Part shown: in pieces, positions 1 to 4,196 of the stretch
How positions within the stretch are numbered: the stretch's first letter is position 1
Layout: every line of letters begins with the position of its first letter
Assembly: GCA_023418355.1 (NCBI GenBank)
Contig: JAEZZU010000333.1
Span: forward strand, 1-5,361
From: Pseudomonadota bacterium
GTDB lineage: Bacteria > Pseudomonadota > Gammaproteobacteria > Burkholderiales > Burkholderiaceae_C
DNA: 5,361 nt
Direction: 5' to 3'
Notes under the pieces: model-generated
Told to the model about the DNA's origin: nothing
What the model saw: only the letters and a program-made list of their open reading frames with translations
The model's database searches: none
Position numbers and translations under genes: made by a program

Positions 1-91
1 AGCCACCACAGCGTTGGATCAGGCGGTCGGCAAGTGTCGATTTGCCGTGGTCAATGTGCGCAATGATGGAAAAATTTCGGATGTGCTTCAT
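1..91 (-). CDS. lepA: Elongation factor 4 (LepA), N-terminal fragment
   Basis: This is the first 30 codons of a translational GTPase that acts on the ribosome in the cytoplasm and promotes back-translocation or recovery of stalled elongation complexes. The visible residues begin MKHIRNFSIIAHIDHGKST and continue ADRLIQRCGG, which is the nearly invariant LepA N-terminus. AHIDHGKST is the G1/P-loop that binds the GTP phosphates. The rest of the protein (about 600 residues in the family) lies beyond the left edge. The ATG at 91-89 is chosen because the family starts at this point; no good Shine-Dalgarno sequence precedes it, and an in-frame TTG immediately upstream is a less likely start. It lies downstream of degP but behind an intrinsic terminator at 138-169, so it is probably transcribed separately. 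A weak promoter guess is TTGCAC (136-131) with TTTAAT 15 nt later, which would give a very short leader. Identification is secure; the promoter is not. Confidence 0.95.
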   Translation of the reverse strand, partial: MKHIRNFSIIAHIDHGKSTLADRLIQRCGG

Positions 92-137
92 CAACGATAA
101 GCGTTTGTAATTAAAGAGAAAGCGTGATCAGTGCAAG

Positions 138-169
138 AAAAAAAGGGCGCGTCTGATGTTGACGCACCC
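138..169 (-). terminator. Rho-independent terminator upstream of lepA
   Basis: On the minus strand a 9-bp stem, GGGTGCGTC (169-161) with GACGCGCCC (153-145), encloses a 7-nt loop and is followed at once by seven T residues (144-138). One stem position is a G-U pair when read as minus-strand RNA but a C-A mismatch as plus-strand RNA, and the T tract also lies on the minus side, so the direction is clear. It lies 46 nt before the lepA ATG, leaving little room for a lepA promoter, and more than 330 nt after the degP stop. It may therefore end a short RNA or attenuate lepA rather than simply end degP. Confidence 0.85.
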
Positions 170-206
170 TGAACCAACAATCTCTGGCAACTGCGATGAG
201 GTTGGA
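138..206 (-). ncRNA. Candidate short RNA or lepA leader ending at the terminator
   Basis: If the promoter at 213-240 is used, transcription would begin near 206 and stop at the U tract near 138, giving an RNA of roughly 69 nt. Its 5' part can fold: CCAAC (205-201) pairs with GTTGG (178-174), and CTC... on the same arm continues as 200-198 pairing with 184-182 across a 3-nt bulge. This 5' hairpin is followed by a few unpaired bases and then the terminator hairpin. The layout of hairpin, short linker and terminator is typical of small bacterial RNAs and also of attenuated leaders. I recognise no known RNA family. The call is an inference from promoter, fold and terminator together. Confidence 0.28.
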
Positions 207-212
207 CGGTCA

Positions 213-240
213 ATTGTAGGCAAAACTGCCCAAAAACCAA
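213..240 (-). promoter_or_regulatory. Candidate housekeeping promoter before the lepA terminator
   Basis: Read on the minus strand, TTGGTT (240-235) is a partial -35 element, followed by a 16-nt spacer and TACAAT (218-213), a 5 of 6 match to the sigma-70 -10 element. Predicted transcription start is near 206. The -35 matches the consensus only in its TTG, so this is moderate evidence; the coherent position about 70 nt ahead of a strong terminator adds some support. Confidence 0.35.
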
Positions 241-258
241 GCATCCATTTGCTATGAC

Positions 259-281
259 TCGGGCATTCCAATATGCCCCGA
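259..281 (-). repeat. Small inverted repeat in the degP-lepA gap
   Basis: On the minus strand TCGGG and CAT (281-273, with one bulged G between them) pair with ATG and CCCGA (266-259) around a 6-nt loop. No T tract follows, so it is not an intrinsic terminator. It may be part of a structured untranslated RNA or may be chance. Confidence 0.35.
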
Positions 282-388
282 ACGCCATTTTCCACAAGTT
301 AACCACAGATTCCATGTAGGCAGACCTTGCACCAGAGCAGCACTACCAGGCGCTGCATCTGCAGCAAGTGCTCGCTCGTCTCAGTCCG

Positions 389-410
389 TGACCGCGCTCT
401 GAAGCGGCCA
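389..410 (-). repeat. 7-bp inverted repeat in the degP 3' region
   Basis: TGGCCGC (410-404) can pair with GCGGTCA (395-389) on the minus strand around an 8-nt loop. One pair is G-U in minus-strand RNA and A-C in plus-strand RNA, which fits transcription from degP. There is no T tract after it. Confidence 0.4.
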
Positions 411-453
411 TTCTACCCAAGCACTCCCCTTGTCATACATTCACCCACAGACT

Positions 454-492
454 CATCCCTACGTCTTGGCATGCACCGAAGACGCAGGGATG
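454..492 (-). repeat. 14-bp hairpin just after degP
   Basis: An inverted repeat starts 13 nt after the degP stop codon. On the minus strand CATCCCTGCGTCTT (492-479) pairs over its full 14 bases with AAGACGTAGGGATG (467-454) around an 11-nt loop. The single non-Watson-Crick position is G-U in minus-strand RNA but A-C in plus-strand RNA, as expected if the structure works in the degP message. No run of T follows, so it is not a classical intrinsic terminator. A 3' stabilising structure, a processing site or a Rho-assisted terminator are all possible. Confidence 0.6.
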
Positions 493-505
493 TCCAGTTG
501 ACGAA

Positions 506-2023
506 TTAAGGGGTGTTGCGGGGGCGGATGAGCACATACTGTGTCCACTCGCCACGACGCACCAGCACGTTCACAGGCTTGGTCAGATCGGCCTTGGCCA
601 GCGCAGCTTCAAAGCTCTTGATGCCTGTCACTTCCTGATTGGCCACCGCCAGAATCACATCCCCTTCGCGCAGGTTGGCACGTGCTGCAGCACCCGAGGC
701 AGTCAGTACGCGCACACCGCCCTTGACGCCCAGCTCCTTTTGCTGCGCTGCGGTCAGGTCACCAACCACCAGGCCCAGCTTCTTGGCTGTCGCCGTGGCG
801 ATGGAGCCGGAGTCTGCAGGCTCATCACTCTGTGCCTGTGCGACCTGTTCAGGTTCGACCTCGGCCACCACGATGGACAGGTCTCGAATCTGACCACGAC
901 GGAACACGGAGATCGCGGCCTTGCTGCCGGGCTTGGTGTTGCCCACCATGCGTGGCAGATCGGCCACCTTCTCAATGTCCTTGCCGTCGTATTTCACGAT
1001 GATGTCGCCAGCCTCGATGCCAGCCTTGGCAGCGGGCGAATCAGGTTCGACCGCAGACACCAGTGCACCCTGCGCCTTGCCCAGACCGATGGACTCGGCC
1101 ACATCCTTGGTCACGGCACCGATCTGCACACCGATACGGCCACGCGAGACCTTGCCGGTAGCGCGCAGCTGGTCGCTCACGCGCACAGCCTCATCGATAG
1201 GGATGGCAAAGGAAATACCCATAAAGCCACCGGAGCGCGAATAGATCTGGCTGTTAATGCCCACCACTTCGCCATGCATATTCAGCAAGGGGCCACCGGA
1301 GTTACCGGGGTTAATGGCCACGTCGGTCTGGATAAATGGCAGGTAATCGCCTGTATCACGCTGCTTGGCCGAAACAATACCGGCAGTCACGGTGTTTTCC
1401 AGACCAAATGGCGAGCCAATCGCCATCACCCATTCACCCACCTTGAGGTTATTGACATTGCCAATTTTCACGGCGGGCAGGTCCTTGGCGTCGATCTTGA
1501 CCACGGCCACGTCGGTGCGCTTGTCGGCCCCCACGATCTTGGCCTTGAACTCGCGCTTGTCAGCCAGTGTCACGATCACTTCGCTGGCACCGTCCACCAC
1601 GTGGGCATTGGTCATCACATAGCCATCAGGGCTGACGATAAAGCCGGAGCCCACGCCGCTGGGGCGTACTTCTTCGTCACCCTCAGGCGCAGGGCCTGGG
1701 CGGCCCTGGCGTGGTGCATTGGGCATGGGCAGACCAAAGCGGCGGAAGAACTCCAGCATTTCCTCATCCATGCCGCCCGAGGCCATGGGGTTGCTGCGCA
1801 CTTTTTCAGCAGTGCGGATATTCACCACGGCAGGCCCTACCAGATCCACGAGCTGTGTGAAGTCGGGCAGGCCCGTCACCACAGGCGCAGCTGCCGCCTG
1901 TGCATGCGCGGCAGGCAGCACATTGGCGCTGACGCTGTCTTTCCAAGCCACAGAGCCTGCGCCGGCTGCAATACCTACAGCCAAAATCGCAGCATAAATA
2001 GATTTCATTTTCATCGAAGGCAT
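506..2023 (-). CDS. degP: DegP/MucD-type periplasmic serine endoprotease (Do/HtrA family)
   Basis: A 505-residue HtrA-family protease and chaperone that degrades or refolds misfolded envelope proteins in the periplasm. Domain order: signal sequence (basic MPSMKMK, then a hydrophobic stretch to about residue 27, likely cleavage after AHA at 39-41); a Met/Pro/Gly-rich loop (about 76-118) before the protease core; a trypsin-like domain with His141 (TNAHVV), Asp171 (RTDVAVV) and Ser242 (NPGNSGGP), so the catalytic triad is intact; then PDZ1 (about 296-385) and PDZ2 (about 412-500). Length is normal for the MucD/DegQ group. The start at 2023 is supported by AAGGA at 2038-2034; Met4 and Met6 lack their own site. 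The preceding terminator (2161-2190) and a sigma-E promoter (2076-2103) indicate a separate transcript switched on by RpoE, whose gene lies upstream. DegP, DegQ and MucD names overlap in this family; mucD describes its place beside rpoE-rseA equally well. Confidence 0.96.
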   Translation of the reverse strand: MPSMKMKSIYAAILAVGIAAGAGSVAWKDSVSANVLPAAHAQAAAAPVVTGLPDFTQLVDLVGPAVVNIRTAEKVRSNPMASGGMDEEMLEFFRRFGLPMPNAPRQGRPGPAPEGDEEVRPSGVGSGFIVSPDGYVMTNAHVVDGASEVIVTLADKREFKAKIVGADKRTDVAVVKIDAKDLPAVKIGNVNNLKVGEWVMAIGSPFGLENTVTAGIVSAKQRDTGDYLPFIQTDVAINPGNSGGPLLNMHGEVVGINSQIYSRSGGFMGISFAIPIDEAVRVSDQLRATGKVSRGRIGVQIGAVTKDVAESIGLGKAQGALVSAVEPDSPAAKAGIEAGDIIVKYDGKDIEKVADLPRMVGNTKPGSKAAISVFRRGQIRDLSIVVAEVEPEQVAQAQSDEPADSGSIATATAKKLGLVVGDLTAAQQKELGVKGGVRVLTASGAAARANLREGDVILAVANQEVTGIKSFEAALAKADLTKPVNVLVRRGEWTQYVLIRPRNTP

Positions 2024-2052
2024 TTTCTACAAGTCCTTTTCAAAATCTCTTT

Positions 2053-2067
2053 CTGCACAACGTGCAG
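2053..2067 (-). repeat. Hairpin at the 5' end of the degP message
   Basis: CTGCAC and GTGCAG form a perfect 6-bp stem with a 3-nt loop (arms 2067-2062 and 2058-2053 on the minus strand). With the sigma-E promoter start expected near 2069, the hairpin would begin within a few nucleotides of the 5' end, well ahead of the ribosome binding site at 2038-2034. 5'-terminal hairpins can protect messages from decay; this role is inferred. Confidence 0.45.
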
Positions 2068-2075
2068 CTGCATAC

Positions 2076-2103
2076 TCAGAAATAAAAGACCAGTGATTAG
2101 TTC
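2076..2103 (-). promoter_or_regulatory. Sigma-E (RpoE/AlgU-type) promoter of degP
   Basis: On the minus strand GAACTA (2103-2098) is followed by a 17-nt spacer and TCTGA (2080-2076). The RpoE/AlgU consensus is GAACTT, a spacer of 16-17 and TCTGA, so five of six -35 bases, all -10 bases and the spacing fit. Bases on either side also agree (a G before GAAC and a T before TCTGA). The expected start near 2069 leaves a leader of about 45 nt before the degP ATG. The rpoE gene itself lies just upstream, and degP is a classical member of its regulon. Confidence 0.82.
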
Positions 2104-2160
2104 CCAGCTTTATAAACCGTTTACATAAATACAGTTTTCTTTGCAGTAAAGCCCGGATAT

Positions 2161-2190
2161 AAAAAAAAGAGCGTCTTGCGCACGCTCTTT
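2161..2190 (-). terminator. Rho-independent terminator after rseA
   Basis: A perfect 9-bp stem, AAAGAGCGT (2190-2182) with ACGCTCTTT (2174-2166), has a 7-nt loop and runs into a continuous T tract (2168-2161) on the minus strand. The plus-strand side has only a short T run inside the stem. It lies about 86 nt after the rseA stop and ahead of the degP promoter, so it closes the rpoE-rseA transcript. Confidence 0.9.
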
Positions 2191-2276
2191 CTATGTTTCA
2201 GCATCTTTTGAACTGGAATTCCTTATTCATCCAGCGCAAAGCGCTCACTTTTTTGCAATCACTGCAGACTTGGACT

Positions 2277-2906
2277 TCACTTGTTGCCTGTTTGTGCACC
2301 GCTGCGCGCTGCAAAGCTGGCATTGCGCAGGAACTCCGCAGGCGTCTGCAGCGAGGGGCGGCTCGCATATTGCTGGTGGTTGGCCAGCAGCGCATCCAGC
2401 TTGGGGTCACGCAGCACATCACCTTCACCGGTGGCTATCAGCACGGGGGTGCTGATGCTGGCAGGTGCTACCGCCATCTGCGCACCCTGCGGTGCATTGA
2501 CGCTGCCCAGCAGATTCCAGCCCAGTGCAGCCACGGCAGCCACGGTGGCAAAGCTGGCCGCCACCTTCCAGCGGAATACCGAGCTGTTCGCGGCTGGGTC
2601 GCGCAGCGGCACCACGCGCTCCTGCGTCTGCGCCATGCCGGTGGTCACCTGCTCCAGCTGCGAAGAAGCCAGCTGCAGCGGAGGCTCCTGGGCCAGCTTT
2701 TCGCGCAGACCGCTGAGCAAATCGTGCTGGCTGTGGTGCGCCAGATCAGGCGAGCGCAGCACATCCCCCACGAGATGGTAGATCTCCCAGCTTGCGCAGC
2801 CTTCGGCAGACTCTGCGCACGCCAAGGCCTGCTCCAGTTCTTCACCGTGCAGCTCGCCATCCACCAAGGCAGACAGCAGTTCCTTGTTCATTTGTTGTTC
2901 CATCAT
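2277..2906 (-). CDS. rseA: Sigma-E anti-sigma factor RseA (MucA-like)
   Basis: A 209-residue inner-membrane anti-sigma factor that holds RpoE inactive and is cut in stages by DegS/RseP-type proteases during envelope stress. The cytoplasmic N-terminal domain (about 6-55) carries the RseA signature pattern NKELLSALVDGE, then a helical stretch with WEIYHLVGDVLR, close in layout to E. coli RseA. A single membrane segment follows at about 113-133 (WKVAASFATVAAVAALGWNLL), then an Ala/Pro/Gln-rich periplasmic tail of about 75 residues. The start at 2906 has AGGTGA (2916-2911) at suitable spacing; the next Met at codon 2 is also possible. It begins 40 nt after rpoE and is closed by a terminator. No rseB/mucB gene follows, which is unusual compared with E. 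coli and Pseudomonas operons. The tail has no obvious C-terminal match to the E. coli protein, so the sensing details may differ. Confidence 0.9.
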   Translation of the reverse strand: MMEQQMNKELLSALVDGELHGEELEQALACAESAEGCASWEIYHLVGDVLRSPDLAHHSQHDLLSGLREKLAQEPPLQLASSQLEQVTTGMAQTQERVVPLRDPAANSSVFRWKVAASFATVAAVAALGWNLLGSVNAPQGAQMAVAPASISTPVLIATGEGDVLRDPKLDALLANHQQYASRPSLQTPAEFLRNASFAARSGAQTGNK

Positions 2907-2946
2907 GGGTTCACCTGCTCACTGGCTGTAGACCAATATCCTTTTC

Positions 2947-3576
2947 TCACCATCGCTTGCCACTCTGGCGTTCCAGCAAAGGCTTGACCTTGGCGGAAAT
3001 CGCTTCGCGTGCGCGAAAGATTCGCGAACGCACCGTACCAATCGGACAGTTCATGGCAGCCGCAATTTCCTCATAGCTCAAGCCTTCAATTTCACGCAAT
3101 GTCACGGCCTGGCGCAAGTCTTCGGGCAAAGCATCCATGGCTGCATTGACGGCTGCCGCAATCTCCTGCGCAGCCATGACAGTCTCTGGCGTTTCGTCTG
3201 TACTTGGTTCGTTGCGGGCACGAAAAGTTTCATCATCGTCCTCGCCAACATGTAACGCGCTCTCCAGCATGACGGGGTCGCGCTTCATCTCCACCAGTGT
3301 CTTCTTGGCGGTATTGACGGCAATGCGGTAGAGCCACGTATAGAACTGCGCTTCACCCCGGAACTGGTGCAGCGCCCGGTAGGCACGCAGAAAAGTTTCC
3401 TGGGCAATGTCCTGTACCAGATCGGCGTCGCGCACCATGCGGGCAATCAGGCGCTCAATACGGCGCTGGTACTTGATGACCAGCAGCTCATACGCACGCT
3501 GATCTCCCGCAACGGTACGTTCTACCAGTTGCAGATCGCTGTCAGAGGAAAGAGGAGGCGCAGAGGCAGAATTCAT
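2947..3576 (-). CDS. rpoE: RNA polymerase sigma factor RpoE (ECF sigma-E, AlgU-like)
   Basis: An extracytoplasmic-function sigma factor that directs RNA polymerase to envelope-stress promoters. With the start used here it has 209 residues. Region 2 spans about 26-97 (YELLVIKYQRRIERL, then DLVQDIAQETFLRAYRAL and FYTWLYRIAVNTAKK, the core-binding and -10 recognising part). An acidic, variable linker follows (about 100-140, including GEDDDET). Region 4 spans about 147-198, with LPEDLRQAVTLREIEGLSYEEIA and the recognition helix around CPIGTVRSRIFRARE. The first in-frame ATG is at 3603 and would add nine residues (MPSARTFAF); neither ATG has a clear Shine-Dalgarno site. I prefer 3576 because the family usually has only a short tail before the region-2 helices. 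It sits 50 nt after the ygfX-like gene and 40 nt before rseA, its expected antagonist. No sigma-E type promoter was found directly before it. Confidence 0.95.
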   Translation of the reverse strand: MNSASAPPLSSDSDLQLVERTVAGDQRAYELLVIKYQRRIERLIARMVRDADLVQDIAQETFLRAYRALHQFRGEAQFYTWLYRIAVNTAKKTLVEMKRDPVMLESALHVGEDDDETFRARNEPSTDETPETVMAAQEIAAAVNAAMDALPEDLRQAVTLREIEGLSYEEIAAAMNCPIGTVRSRIFRAREAISAKVKPLLERQSGKRW

Positions 3577-3626
3577 GAAAGCGAAGGTTCTCGCAGAGGG
3601 CATCGTGCCGCACAGCGCTAAAGCGG

Positions 3627-4097
3627 TTATGCAGCCCCGGACTGTTGGTGGGGTTGCGACAGATAAGCTGATGAATATACCGCACGGCGCAAATCCAGCC
3701 AGCGCTCAGGTGCCCATTTTTTCTCGAGCAGTACATGGCAGGTGCCCCCCTGCTGCGGCTCAAGCCGCAGCACCAGCAACTGCTGCATATCGGCAATCAC
3801 CTGCAGGGACGCCAGCACAGAACTGCTGCTCTCATCCCGAACCAACATCCAGGACTTCCCATCCCAGTGCAGATGCCCTTGCGGCCAGCGCAGCAGGCTA
3901 TGGCGCACGGCCCAGACGGCCATCACCCAGCTCACAACAGCGACTGAGGCTGGCAAGCGCCAGTCCTCCTCCGCGCCGCGCCAGAGCCACATCAGCAGTA
4001 CTGCGGCAGTCAGCACGGTTGCCCACTTCCAGATCCGCCACAGCAGCACGGGGCGCAGCAGCGGATAGTGCACGGCAGGACTGTGGCGAGCGCTCAT
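3627..4097 (-). CDS. Small two-helix membrane protein, YgfX/CptA-like
   Basis: A 156-residue protein whose function cannot be read directly. The basic N-terminus is followed by two hydrophobic helices, about 24-39 (WKWATVLTAAVLLMWLW) and 48-65 (ending VVSWVMAVWAV). A cytoplasmic-looking beta-rich part follows, with HLHWDGKSWML (76-85) and LLVLRLEP (107-114), and near the end WLDLRRAVYSS (133-143). This order of two short helices, a W-G-W strand motif, an LxLRL strand and a W-x-x-LRR close resembles E. coli YgfX (CptA family), known for an association with SdhE and a proposed effect on cytoskeletal proteins. The resemblance is from memory of the family, not a search. The start at 4097 is chosen for GAGG at 4107-4104; Met at 4109 is an alternative, and the longest open frame (4148) would begin inside the fabF terminator. 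It probably heads the rpoE-rseA operon. Cys120 is its only cysteine. Confidence 0.75.
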   Translation of the reverse strand: MSARHSPAVHYPLLRPVLLWRIWKWATVLTAAVLLMWLWRGAEEDWRLPASVAVVSWVMAVWAVRHSLLRWPQGHLHWDGKSWMLVRDESSSSVLASLQVIADMQQLLVLRLEPQQGGTCHVLLEKKWAPERWLDLRRAVYSSAYLSQPHQQSGAA

Positions 4098-4111
4098 GGG
4101 CAACCTCATGC

Positions 4112-4155
4112 GAACAAAACAAAACCCGCCTGAGCCTTGCAGCCACAAGCGGGTT
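4112..4155 (-). terminator. Rho-independent terminator after fabF, abutting the next gene
   Basis: On the minus strand AACCCGC (4155-4149) pairs with GCGGGTT (4129-4123) in a 7-bp stem. The 19-nt loop can form a smaller inner stem (CTTG with CAAG), and the tail after the stem is T-rich with a few G (4122-4112). It lies about 40 nt after the fabF stop and ends only about 5 nt before the ribosome binding site of the ygfX-like gene. The tail is less pure than in the other two terminators, so some read-through into the rpoE operon is plausible. Confidence 0.7.
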
Positions 4156-4163
4156 GAGTCACA

Positions 4164-4187
4164 AAGAAGGCATCTTCACACCTTCTT
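4164..4187 (-). repeat. Hairpin immediately after the fabF stop
   Basis: AAGAAGG (4187-4181) pairs with CCTTCTT (4170-4164) around a 10-nt loop on the minus strand, beginning 9 nt after the fabF stop. The bases after it are only mildly T-rich, so alone it would be a weak terminator. With the terminator at 4112-4155 it makes a tandem hairpin 3' end for the fabF message. Confidence 0.5.
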
Positions 4188-4196
4188 GCTACATGC

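Larger units (their letters stand above)
92..505 (-). other. degP-lepA intergenic region, structured but without a convincing gene
   Basis: About 414 bases separate the degP stop from the lepA start. I see no tRNA and no open frame with a recognisable product. The stretch holds four inverted repeats (454-492, 389-410, 259-281, 145-169), a candidate promoter at 213-240 and an intrinsic terminator at 138-169, all best read in the minus direction. The first half probably contains the 3' untranslated end of the degP message; the second half looks like a separate short transcription unit or a lepA leader. Two open frames fall here (minus 91-315 and plus 327-509), and neither has family features. 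Confidence 0.6.

Noticed and set aside
91..315. 74-codon minus-strand frame before lepA as a real gene
   Set aside because: It would encode through the intrinsic terminator and candidate promoter, and the product resembles nothing I know. The TGATG overlap is kept only as a low-interest observation.
327..509. 60-codon plus-strand open frame in the degP-lepA gap
   Set aside because: No Shine-Dalgarno site, no recognisable features, and it covers the two hairpins that fit leftward transcription.
740..2128. 462-codon open frame on the plus strand opposite degP
   Set aside because: It lies fully antisense to an intact protease gene with catalytic residues and two PDZ domains. The product is very rich in His and Gly with no domain, as expected from the antisense frame of a high-G+C gene.
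2233..2256. Possible plus-strand terminator (AGCGC-AAA-GCGCT followed after CAC by six T)
   Set aside because: The stem is only 5 bp, the T run is separated from it, and there is no plus-strand gene for it to end. The bases are ordinary spacer after rseA.
2193..2987. 264-codon plus-strand open frame opposite rseA and the end of rpoE
   Set aside because: It crosses two well-supported minus-strand genes and the intergenic gap, has low-complexity Arg/Gln/Ala/His composition and no family features.
3577..3603. GAACCT...TCTGC at the rpoE start as a sigma-E promoter
   Set aside because: The spacer is only 14 nt, the -10 is imperfect, and the start would fall inside the rpoE coding sequence.
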